DNA of 6,135 nt, taken from positions 1 to 6,135 of the forward strand of contig CANGZO010000145.1 in NCBI GenBank assembly GCA_947458305.1, in the 5' to 3' direction. Position numbers and translations under genes: made by a program. Position 1 is the stretch's first letter; each line of letters opens with the position of its first letter. The stretch comes from Comamonadaceae bacterium (GTDB lineage: Bacteria > Pseudomonadota > Gammaproteobacteria > Burkholderiales > Burkholderiaceae_C). The notes beneath the pieces were generated by a model. It was not told where the DNA came from, searched no databases, and saw only the letters and a program-made list of their open reading frames with translations. This document shows positions 1-6,135 of the stretch, in pieces.

Positions 1-1695
1 CTGCCCAGCGGCAACCTGATCCACGAGGGCCCGGCTTTTCCGCTGGGCAAAAAAGGCGGCTTTGCGGGCACGCACATTCTGGTGCCGCGCGGCGGCATCG
101 CGGTGCACATCAACGCCTTCAACTTCCCCATCTGGGGCTTGCTCGAAAAGTTCGCCCCCAGCTTTTTGGCGGGCATGCCCTGCATCGGCAAACCGGCTTC
201 GTCGACCAGCTACCTGACCGAAGCCATGGTGCGCTTGGTGGAGCAATCGGGCATCTTGCCTGCCGGTTCGCTCCAGCTGGTGATCGGCTCCACCGGTGAT
301 CTGCTGGACCGCCTGAACGGCCAAGACGTGGTGACCTTCACCGGCTCGGCCGACACTGCGGCCATGCTGCGTGTGCACCCCAATGTGGTCAAGCACAGCA
401 TCCCCTTCAACGCCGAGGCCGACTCGCTCAACTGCGCCATCCTCGCGCCCGACGTGACACCCGACGACGAAGAGTTTGATTTGTTCGTCAAAGAAGTCGC
501 CCGCGAGATGACCGTCAAGGCCGGCCAGAAATGCACCGCGATCCGCCGCGCCATCGTGCCGCGCCAGCACCTCGATGCTGTCGCCGAAAAGCTCAAAGCC
601 CGTCTGGCCAAAGTGGTCGTGGGCGACCCGTCGGTCGAGGGCGTGAAGATGGGCGCTTTGGCGTCACATTCGCAGCAAGCCGATGTGGCCGAGCGCGTGG
701 CCCTGCTGCGCCAAAGCGCTGAGCTGGTGTTTGGCGGCGGTGCCGGTTTTGCACCCGTGGGGCAGGGCGTCGAAGGCGGTGCCTTCTTCCAGCCGACACT
801 GCTGCTGTGCCAAAAGCCTTTGCACACCGACAGCGTGCACGACGTCGAGGCCTTTGGCCCCGTCAGCACGCTCATGCCTTACGACGGCATTGACGAAGCC
901 CTGCAACTGGCCGCTCGCGGCCAAGGCAGCTTGGTGGGCACGCTGGTCACCAAAGACCCGCAAATCGCGGCCCGCATGATCCCGGTGGCCGCGGCCTTGC
1001 ATGGCCGCCTGCACATCCTGGACCGCGAATCGGCGGTCGAATCGACCGGCCACGGCTCGCCGCTGCCACCGCTCAAACACGGCGGCCCCGGCCGCGCAGG
1101 CGGGGGTGAAGAGCTCGGCGGCATCCGCGCTGTCAAGCACCTGATGCAACGCACCGCGCTGCAAGGCTCGCCCACCATGATCGCTGCCGTCACGGGCGAG
1201 TACATGCGCGGTGCCAAGCTGATCGAGACCGAGGTGCATCCCTTCCGTCGCCACTTCGAAGACTTGCAAATTGGCGAGAGCTTGCTCACCCACCGCCGCA
1301 CCGTGGGCGAAGCTGACATCGTGGCCTTTGGCGGTCTGTCGGGCGACTATTTCTACATGCACTTTGACGAGATCGCGGCCAAGGATTCGCCGTTTGGCAA
1401 GCGCATCGCGCACGGCTACTTCGTGTTGTCGGCCGCAGCGGGCCTGTTTGTTTCGCCCGCGCCCGGCCCGGTGCTCGCGAACTACGGCTTGGACACGCTG
1501 CGTTTCGTCAAGCCGGTGGGCATTGGCGACACCATCCAGGCCCGCCTGACGGCCAAGCGCAAGATCGACCGCAACAAAAAAGACGCCAACGGGGTGGGGC
1601 AGGGCGTGGTGGCTTGGGATGTGGAAGTGACCAACCAAATGGGCGAAGTCGTGGCCAGCTACGACATCTTGACGCTGGTGGCCAAGAAGGGTTGA
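1..1695 (+). CDS. paaZ: Bifunctional PaaZ: ring-opening oxepin-CoA hydrolase / semialdehyde dehydrogenase, N-terminus cut off by window edge
   Basis: Cytoplasmic fusion enzyme of aerobic phenylacetate degradation. The C-terminal MaoC-like hydratase opens the oxepin-CoA ring, and the N-terminal aldehyde dehydrogenase oxidises the resulting semialdehyde to 3-oxo-5,6-dehydrosuberyl-CoA with NADP+. The frame is open from base 1 and ends at TGA 1693-1695, giving 564 visible residues. Compared with E. coli PaaZ (681 residues, from memory) about 117 residues are missing upstream. The ALDH part covers roughly visible residues 1-390: it has INAFNFP, the VVTFTGSA turn, Glu139 in NAEADSLN and the nucleophile Cys178 in AGQKCTAIRR. 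These match E. coli Glu256 and Cys295 at the same offset. The STGHGSPLP and GGPGRAGGGEELGG segments are also typical. The hydratase part covers about residues 405-560, with Asp449 and His454 in SGDYFYMHFD (E. coli Asp561/His566). Both active sites look intact. The GTG at 82 is internal, not the start. No other paa gene is visible; the next genes downstream are unrelated to the pathway. Confidence 0.96.
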   Translation: MPSGNLIHEGPAFPLGKKGGFAGTHILVPRGGIAVHINAFNFPIWGLLEKFAPSFLAGMPCIGKPASSTSYLTEAMVRLVEQSGILPAGSLQLVIGSTGDLLDRLNGQDVVTFTGSADTAAMLRVHPNVVKHSIPFNAEADSLNCAILAPDVTPDDEEFDLFVKEVAREMTVKAGQKCTAIRRAIVPRQHLDAVAEKLKARLAKVVVGDPSVEGVKMGALASHSQQADVAERVALLRQSAELVFGGGAGFAPVGQGVEGGAFFQPTLLLCQKPLHTDSVHDVEAFGPVSTLMPYDGIDEALQLAARGQGSLVGTLVTKDPQIAARMIPVAAALHGRLHILDRESAVESTGHGSPLPPLKHGGPGRAGGGEELGGIRAVKHLMQRTALQGSPTMIAAVTGEYMRGAKLIETEVHPFRRHFEDLQIGESLLTHRRTVGEADIVAFGGLSGDYFYMHFDEIAAKDSPFGKRIAHGYFVLSAAAGLFVSPAPGPVLANYGLDTLRFVKPVGIGDTIQARLTAKRKIDRNKKDANGVGQGVVAWDVEVTNQMGEVVASYDILTLVAKKG

Positions 1696-1707
1696 GGCGC
1701 ATGCGGG

Positions 1708-1713
1708 GATAAT
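1708..1713 (+). promoter_or_regulatory. Possible -10 element (GATAAT) overlapping the first candidate start of the YkgJ-like gene
   Basis: The hexamer GATAAT differs from the sigma-70 -10 consensus by one base. It lies 8-13 bases before the ATG at 1721. If used, transcription would begin near 1720, so the ATG at 1712 would not be on that transcript and the one at 1721 would be translated leaderless or nearly so. No convincing -35 hexamer stands 16-18 bases upstream (the place holds AGAAGG), and no extended TGn is present, so this is weak. The gene could equally be read through from paaZ. Confidence 0.2.
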
Positions 1714-2125
1714 GCTCGGTATGAGATCCCCCATTGCCGTTGTTGACGTTGACCGTTGCGAAACCTGGACCCGTTACAAAGCCGGTTTGTGCGACAGCTG
1801 TGCGGCCAACTGCTGCACCATGCCGGTCGAGGTCAAGATGGCCGACTTGGTGCGGTTGGAATTGGTGGACCCGTTTGAGGCTGAGCACGAAGACCCCAAA
1901 CAGATCGCCAAGCGCCTGAGCAAGGCCGGGTTGATCGAACATTTCAACTTCAAAAACAGCATCTTCAGCTTGGCGCGCCGCGCCAGTGGCGACTGCCAGT
2001 TTCTCGATGCCAAGACGCGCCGCTGCACGGTCTACGACAAGCGCCCCAACACTTGCCGTTTGCACCCGCAAGTGGGGCCGCGCCCCAACCACTGCCCTTA
2101 CGGCAACAAAGCGCAATCGCGTTGA
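1712..2125 (+). CDS. YkgJ family (UPF0153-like) cysteine-cluster protein
   Basis: Small soluble protein of 137 residues, with no signal peptide or membrane segment. Nine cysteines stand at 16, 27, 30, 34, 35, 95, 105, 115 and 128. The pattern C-x2-C-x3-CC near the N-terminus followed by CQFLD, CTVYDKRP and TCRLHP is the hallmark of the YkgJ/UPF0153 family. That family is thought to bind zinc or an iron-sulfur cluster through these cysteines; its cellular role is not established, and I assign none. The gene starts 16 bases after the paaZ stop. The ATG at 1712 lacks a clear Shine-Dalgarno sequence, and a second in-frame ATG at 1721 is an equally possible start that would remove three residues (see the GATAAT entry). 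It stops 3 bases before the next gene, in the same frame, which suggests co-translation. Family membership is secure; the exact start is not. Confidence 0.88.
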   Translation: MLGMRSPIAVVDVDRCETWTRYKAGLCDSCAANCCTMPVEVKMADLVRLELVDPFEAEHEDPKQIAKRLSKAGLIEHFNFKNSIFSLARRASGDCQFLDAKTRRCTVYDKRPNTCRLHPQVGPRPNHCPYGNKAQSR

Positions 2126-2128
2126 TCG

Positions 2129-2935
2129 ATGACAAAACACACAGGTCAATACGCCGAGTTCACATCGCCAGACCAGCACCGATTCCGTGGGTATGTGGCG
2201 CACCCCTCCAGCGCCCCCCGAGGCGCTTTGGTCCTGTTGCATGAGATGGATGCCAGATCGCCTAACCGCGGTCCATCCATGGCCCCATCCAACCCCTTGC
2301 CCGGGCTGAGCCAGCGCATCAGGGGATTGGTCAATGAGCATGCGGCCAGAGGGTATCTGGTGGTGGCACCATCGCTCTTTGGCCGTGGCCGAGCAGGGCA
2401 GGACCATGGTTACCACTACCAGATGGGTTTTTCGGGTGAGCAGTTGGTGAAACCTTTGCAGCCGGTGGACTCCAGCCGCGTCTTGCTCGATGTCCAGACC
2501 GTGGTGACTTGGGCCCAGGGGCAGGTGGCTCAGGGCAGGGTGGGCATCATGGGGTTTTGCTGGGGCGGCTTGCTGGCTTGGCAAGCCGCGTGCACCATGC
2601 CCCAAGTTTTTGCAGCCGCTTCATTTTATGGAGGGGGCATGACCCACCCAGAGGTGCGCGGGTTGCGGCCGATGTGTCCGGTGCTGGTTCATCTGCCTGC
2701 AAATGGCGCTTGGATGACGCAAGCGTCCATGGACGAATTTGTGGCCGCTCAGCGCGAAAACTTTGCGGCCCACGGCGAGGTCAGCCCGGATCAAAAAGGG
2801 CCGATGGTTCAAATCGAACGCTACGACGCCGCGTATGGCTTTGATCATGCCGGCAGCCGACAGCACGATCCGATGGCCTCGCAAGCGGCAAGATTGAAAA
2901 GCATTGCTTTCTTGGACAAATACCTGACTGTTTAG
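2129..2935 (+). CDS. Dienelactone hydrolase-like alpha/beta-hydrolase with altered catalytic triad
   Basis: A 268-residue cytoplasmic protein of the dienelactone hydrolase (DLH) family; no signal peptide is seen. Supporting marks in order are ALVLLHE (Glu39 matches the conserved Glu after the first core strand), RGYLVVAPSLFGR at 74-86, the nucleophile elbow GFCWGG with Cys144, SFYGGG at 165-170, and a C-terminal AARLKSIAFLDKYL helix. Classical DLH uses Cys-Asp-His. Here the segment HLPANGAWMT (188-197), where the family usually reads like GExDxxIP, has Gly193 in place of Asp. AYGFDH (235-240) replaces the usual GHGF-type motif, putting Tyr236 where the His belongs; His240 lies close by. A stretch of about 17 residues (Ser44 to Pro58) is added after the Glu39 loop. 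It may hydrolyse an unusual ester or lactone by other residues, or be non-hydrolytic; the substrate is unknown. The start ATG lies 3 bases after the previous stop without a visible Shine-Dalgarno, suggesting translational coupling. The stop is TAG 2933-2935. Confidence 0.87.
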   Translation: MTKHTGQYAEFTSPDQHRFRGYVAHPSSAPRGALVLLHEMDARSPNRGPSMAPSNPLPGLSQRIRGLVNEHAARGYLVVAPSLFGRGRAGQDHGYHYQMGFSGEQLVKPLQPVDSSRVLLDVQTVVTWAQGQVAQGRVGIMGFCWGGLLAWQAACTMPQVFAAASFYGGGMTHPEVRGLRPMCPVLVHLPANGAWMTQASMDEFVAAQRENFAAHGEVSPDQKGPMVQIERYDAAYGFDHAGSRQHDPMASQAARLKSIAFLDKYLTV

Positions 2936-2953
2936 GCGCATCCCAAGGCGCTG
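2936..2953. other. Convergent 18-base intergenic gap without clear terminator
   Basis: The plus-strand hydrolase and the minus-strand GGDEF-EAL gene end tail to tail here. GGCGC at 2947-2951 could pair with GCGCC at 2971-2975, but that stem is only 5 base pairs with a 19-base loop and no T-tract on either side. I see no convincing intrinsic terminator for either strand. Confidence 0.5.
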
Positions 2954-5581
2954 TCACGAGACCGTCTTTGGCGCCAGGTGGGTGGGCAGTGCGAGCAGAT
3001 CGTGGAGCTTCAAGGGCTTGGAAAAAAAGTAGCCTTGTGCTTGTTGGCAGCCGAGCTTGATCAAGGTGTCTTGTTGAAAATGGGTTTCAACGCCTTCAGC
3101 CGTCACCTCAAGCCCCAGCGATTGCGCCAAGGCCAGAATTCCTGAAATGATTTTGATGTTTTCTTGCCGCTCCATACCGGCGATGAATGACATGTCAATT
3201 TTCAATTTTTGAATGGGCATGCCTGCAAGGCGCGACAGTGAAGAATAGGACTTGCCAAAATCATCGATGGCAATGCGCACACCCAAGCCCATGATGGCCT
3301 GGAGTTGACCGATCAGCTCTTGGGGGCTCAAGGTGCATTCTGATTCGGTCATTTCCAGAACAAAACCATCCAAACCGTTTTCATGCTCGGATGCCAAGTG
3401 GGAAAAGATCGTCAAAAGACGCTTCCCACACATCAACTGGGGTGATGAATTCAAGGCGATCGTTGCTTTGGGAAAGTGGGCGCGTATCGCGTGGCTGTCT
3501 TTCACGACTTGGGCAAACATGTGCTCTGTCAGAGGGTCTATGGCGCCAGATTGCTCGGCCAAAGGAATGAATTCTGCGGGGCTGACCCAGCCCAATTCTT
3601 CGTCATGCCACCGTGCCAAGGCCTCAACGCCGATGACTTTTCCGGTCAGCAGATCCACTTCGGGTTGGTAGTGCGCTTGGATTCGACCTTCCCGAATGGC
3701 TGCAGCCAATTTGCTGTCGATTTTGTTTTTTCGGGTGGTGGCCGCCATCAGTTGGACATTGAGCCACTGGATCTGATTGCGACCGGCTTCCTTGGCGCTC
3801 AGTAAAGCGGTATCGGCATAAATGAGCAGCTGGTTGATCGATTCCGAGTGATCGGGAAACAAAGCGGCCCCAGCGCTGAAGGTGGCGGTGACCTGCACGG
3901 TATCGAAGTGATGGACGGTGAAAACAGCAGGTTTGAACATCCGTTTCAACGTGTCCTGGAAATCAGCGATCGGTTCATCGACATCCAGCACCGCAATGAA
4001 TTCGTCCCCTGAACGTCGGCACAAGAAATTGCCAGCGGGCAATGTGGCCTTGAGATGTTGCGCGATCTGCCGAATGACTTCATCGCCCTGATCGTGACCA
4101 AAGGTGTCGTTGATGTTTTTGAAGTTGTCCAGGTCAATGAACAAGATCGCAAAGCGATCGCCGTTCACTTTTTTCTGGGTGTATTCCAAGAATTTCCTGT
4201 AGTTGGGCAGCCCCGTCAAAAGGTCTTCGTGCAGAAGGTCTTGGAGTTTTTTTTCTGCTTCTCGAATCGCCCGGATGTCAGAAAAAACAGCCACATGGCC
4301 TTGGCTTGTGCCATCGGCATCCAGCAATGTGGACACCGACAGCAGCACGGGCAGCTGGGTTTTCTGCTTGCTCAAAAAATAGGTTTCACCTCGCCATGCA
4401 CCGTGCTTGCGGACGCTTTCGGCAATGATCGGCAAGTCGACGCCCTTGTTGTCCTGGATGTAGAGCCGACCAGCAGCTTGGTTGATCAACTCTTCTTTGG
4501 TGTAGCCCGTCATGTCTGTCAATGCGGCGTTCACATCGACCACCAGACCTTGCTTGTTCGTGATCAAAATGGCTTCGGCTGCGGTCTCGAACACCCTCGA
4601 GAAAATCGCTTGTTTTTGTGTCGCCAGTCGTTGCTTTTGCAGCATGTTTTGCAAAGCATTGGAGACCTTGGCAATTTCATCGTCGGTTCGGTCAATGCGC
4701 GTCCCATCACCCACCCCTTGCACCGTGTCGGCGGCCAGTCGCACCAGATCACCCAGCCGGTGCGTGGTGCGCTCTGAAAAAAGTCGGGTCCAGCGTCTGA
4801 GACCTAGAAAGAGCAAGCCGCCACAGAGCAATGAAACCGCCAAACCCGTCATCACAAACAGAAAGGCCGACAAATAGCTTTGTTGGAGTTGAATGTGAAG
4901 GGTGTGGTTTTTTCCAGCATAGTCCCATTCAAATTTGAAGGCTTCACTGTGTTTGGAAAGATCCGACACAGATTCGACAAATGGGGTCAGGCTGTAATTG
5001 ACTTTCAGGTCATTCGGAAAATTCAGCATGGCCATGACCTGGTTCAGATCAAGTTGAAGCCAAATGATGCCGATGGTGCTGTCTGTGAAATTGGGCGTGA
5101 CAGGCACGCTGGCTGTCAGATACTTTGATTGTTTGATGGTGATCAGATCCAGGTGGGTCTGGCTGTCCTCGATGGTCTTTGGGATGTTGTCTGGGACATC
5201 CAGAAGCCAACTCGCTGAACTACCGCTCTGGATGAAAAATCGACCGAGGTAATCCAGCAGTTCAAACTGGTGAAATTTGTTTTGATTGGCTTTTTCCAGA
5301 AGCGGCAGGAGATACGTTCCCCGTCCCTCCGAGTCCGTCAGTCCGGTCCAGACCTCGGTCGATTCGGCCAAATCATTGGCTTGGCGAAAGGAATTGCTGA
5401 TTTCGGAGCTGAGACGCGTGGCAATCAGCGCTTTGTAGTGCCTGAACTCTTCTTTCTGATAGAAAACAATGCCGTAAATGGCCAAGAGCATGCACAGCAA
5501 TGTCACGCCCAGGACGTAAGCACCAAAGAGCCTGAATACGTCATGACGGATTTGGGCTTTGAGCGTGGTCGATCGCCCCAT
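2954..5581 (-). CDS. Membrane-bound PAS-GGDEF-EAL protein, c-di-GMP cyclase/phosphodiesterase with periplasmic sensor region
   Basis: An 875-residue inner-membrane signalling protein predicted to make and/or degrade cyclic di-GMP. Layout: membrane helix about 18-40; periplasmic region about 41-238, perhaps Cache-like (LLDYLGRFFIQSG, then LTASVPV and IGIIWLQLDL) but not firmly assigned; second helix about 239-261; HAMP-like linker about 262-315; PAS about 325-440; GGDEF about 450-607; EAL about 620-865. The GGDEF signature is SGDEF at 524-528, with metal and substrate residues Asp483, Asn491 and Asp500 in place. The RxxD inhibitory site is replaced by PAGN (515-518). EAL residues Glu653, Asn711, Glu743, Glu746, Asp773, Asp774, Lys794, Asp796, Glu829, Glu832 and Gln849 match those needed for phosphodiesterase activity in characterised enzymes such as RocR, so this domain should be active. 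Whether the cyclase works is less certain. The gene begins one base after the stop of a substrate-binding protein gene, with AGGA five bases before its ATG, and is surely co-transcribed with it. Confidence 0.95.
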   Translation of the reverse strand: MGRSTTLKAQIRHDVFRLFGAYVLGVTLLCMLLAIYGIVFYQKEEFRHYKALIATRLSSEISNSFRQANDLAESTEVWTGLTDSEGRGTYLLPLLEKANQNKFHQFELLDYLGRFFIQSGSSASWLLDVPDNIPKTIEDSQTHLDLITIKQSKYLTASVPVTPNFTDSTIGIIWLQLDLNQVMAMLNFPNDLKVNYSLTPFVESVSDLSKHSEAFKFEWDYAGKNHTLHIQLQQSYLSAFLFVMTGLAVSLLCGGLLFLGLRRWTRLFSERTTHRLGDLVRLAADTVQGVGDGTRIDRTDDEIAKVSNALQNMLQKQRLATQKQAIFSRVFETAAEAILITNKQGLVVDVNAALTDMTGYTKEELINQAAGRLYIQDNKGVDLPIIAESVRKHGAWRGETYFLSKQKTQLPVLLSVSTLLDADGTSQGHVAVFSDIRAIREAEKKLQDLLHEDLLTGLPNYRKFLEYTQKKVNGDRFAILFIDLDNFKNINDTFGHDQGDEVIRQIAQHLKATLPAGNFLCRRSGDEFIAVLDVDEPIADFQDTLKRMFKPAVFTVHHFDTVQVTATFSAGAALFPDHSESINQLLIYADTALLSAKEAGRNQIQWLNVQLMAATTRKNKIDSKLAAAIREGRIQAHYQPEVDLLTGKVIGVEALARWHDEELGWVSPAEFIPLAEQSGAIDPLTEHMFAQVVKDSHAIRAHFPKATIALNSSPQLMCGKRLLTIFSHLASEHENGLDGFVLEMTESECTLSPQELIGQLQAIMGLGVRIAIDDFGKSYSSLSRLAGMPIQKLKIDMSFIAGMERQENIKIISGILALAQSLGLEVTAEGVETHFQQDTLIKLGCQQAQGYFFSKPLKLHDLLALPTHLAPKTVS

Positions 5582-5582
5582 G

Positions 5583-6135
5583 TCAGTCCTGCGGAATCAA
5601 ATGCCCCAAAGGCGTCAATTTGACAAACAGAACTTGCGATTTGTCCAAGGCGTCATGCCGATGTGGGGTGAAGGGCTTGGTGTAGTGCCGGACGGCGCCC
5701 TGGAATGCGGGCAATTTCTCCAGGGCATCCCTTATTTTGTGGGGCGATGTGGTTTTCGCGCTGTCAATGGCCTTGGCCAGAAGATGGACCGTGTCGTAAG
5801 CATGTGCAGCGCCAACGGGGCTGGGTATATCCAGGGTGCTTTTCAGGCCATGGTTTTTCAGAATCCAATCGGCGAGGTAAACGGCACGGGGCCGCTGGTT
5901 GTTGATGAAGGTGAAAGTCTGGATGAAATCGATGCGCACCTTGGGCAGTTCTTCAGTGACCAACTCGTGCATGGTGCCCCCCACGGCGCCCCAATGGGCC
6001 ACCACGGGGATGCGCATGGCCGGGTCCTGAGCGGCGATTTCTTTGACCAACATCGCGCCTTCCTTTTCGTTGCCGACAAACAGCAGGCCTTGGGTGCGTG
6101 ATTCCAGGCAGGCGCGGTACTGATCCTTCAGCGAC
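5583..6135 (-). CDS. Periplasmic substrate-binding protein, branched-chain amino-acid (Peripla_BP_6) type, N-terminus beyond window
   Basis: C-terminal 183 residues of a type I periplasmic binding protein like those of branched-chain amino-acid/amide ABC transporters. The frame stays open to the right edge of the window, so the ATG at 6053 is internal and the real start with its signal peptide lies outside. Family marks are QGLLFVGNEKEGAMLVKEI (a domain-crossing segment), IPVVAHWG, the hinge-region stretch IDFIQTFTF, SPVGAAHAYDTVHLLAKAI, and HKIRDALEKLPAFQGAV followed by a strand-rich tail ending HLIPQD. Usual members are 370-420 residues, so about half is missing. The ligand cannot be told from this part. 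No permease or ATPase gene follows; instead a GGDEF-EAL receptor gene begins one base after the stop. This suggests a sensory rather than, or in addition to, a transport role. That role is inferred from context; upstream genes are not visible. Confidence 0.88.
   Translation of the reverse strand, partial: SLKDQYRACLESRTQGLLFVGNEKEGAMLVKEIAAQDPAMRIPVVAHWGAVGGTMHELVTEELPKVRIDFIQTFTFINNQRPRAVYLADWILKNHGLKSTLDIPSPVGAAHAYDTVHLLAKAIDSAKTTSPHKIRDALEKLPAFQGAVRHYTKPFTPHRHDALDKSQVLFVKLTPLGHLIPQD
5587..5590 (-). promoter_or_regulatory. Ribosome binding site of the GGDEF-EAL gene
   Basis: On the minus strand AGGA lies five bases before the ATG at 5581-5579. It sits inside the last codons of the upstream binding protein gene, whose TGA (5585-5583) is one base from this ATG. 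The placement fixes the start of the 875-residue protein and suggests coupled translation of the two genes. Confidence 0.7.

Noticed and set aside
82..84. GTG as the start of a shorter paaZ
   Set aside because: The frame is open and matches PaaZ from base 1, so the true start lies outside the window.
664..1734. Long open frame of 356 codons on the minus strand opposite paaZ
   Set aside because: It lies antisense to a clearly recognised enzyme, its translation is His/Ala/Arg-rich without any family motif, and such frames are common in GC-rich genes.
1508..2605. Open frame of 365 codons on the minus strand across the ends of three plus-strand genes
   Set aside because: It overlaps three well-supported genes, shows no recognisable domain, and arises from GC-rich codon bias.
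2935..2980. Possible bidirectional terminator between the convergent genes
   Set aside because: Only a 5-base-pair GGCGC/GCGCC stem with a long loop is possible and there is no T-run, so a terminator cannot be supported.
4055..4777. Open frame of 240 codons on the plus strand opposite the GGDEF/PAS region
   Set aside because: The opposite strand encodes confident GGDEF and PAS motifs throughout; the plus-strand product has no domain logic and no ribosome site of note.
5559..6101. Open frame of 180 codons on the plus strand opposite the binding protein
   Set aside because: It is antisense to a well-matched periplasmic binding protein and resembles no protein family I know.

Overview
The window carries five protein genes and no RNA gene, mobile element, CRISPR array or long repeat that I can see. 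The organism is probably a betaproteobacterium of the order Burkholderiales, plausibly Comamonadaceae. This is inferred from the GC-rich, proteobacterial-type coding sequence, a bifunctional PaaZ for aerobic phenylacetate breakdown, and the mix of YkgJ-type, dienelactone-hydrolase-like and branched-chain-amino-acid-type binding protein genes. The assignment is an impression, not a search result.

Left half, plus strand (1-2935): the C-terminal four fifths or so of paaZ (cut by the left edge), then a small cysteine-cluster protein of the YkgJ/UPF0153 family (1712-2125), then a dienelactone hydrolase-like alpha/beta-hydrolase (2129-2935). Gaps are 16 and 3 bases, so the three may be co-transcribed. 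The last two lie in the same reading frame, separated only by a UGA and one codon. The hydrolase keeps the nucleophile Cys but appears to have lost both the Asp and the His of the family triad.

Right half, minus strand (2954-6135, read right to left): the C-terminal part of a periplasmic substrate-binding protein of the branched-chain amino-acid (Peripla_BP_6) type, cut by the right edge. One base after its stop comes an 875-residue membrane protein with a periplasmic sensor region, HAMP-like linker, PAS, GGDEF and EAL domains. The EAL active site looks complete. The GGDEF domain has the variant signature SGDEF and no RxxD inhibitory site. The two strands converge at 2936-2953 with no clear terminator.

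The most interesting reading is that the binding protein and the GGDEF-EAL protein form a two-gene periplasmic ligand-to-c-di-GMP signalling module, analogous in layout to NspS-MbaA of Vibrio cholerae but with a different class of binding protein. The partnership is inferred from spacing and domain order only.
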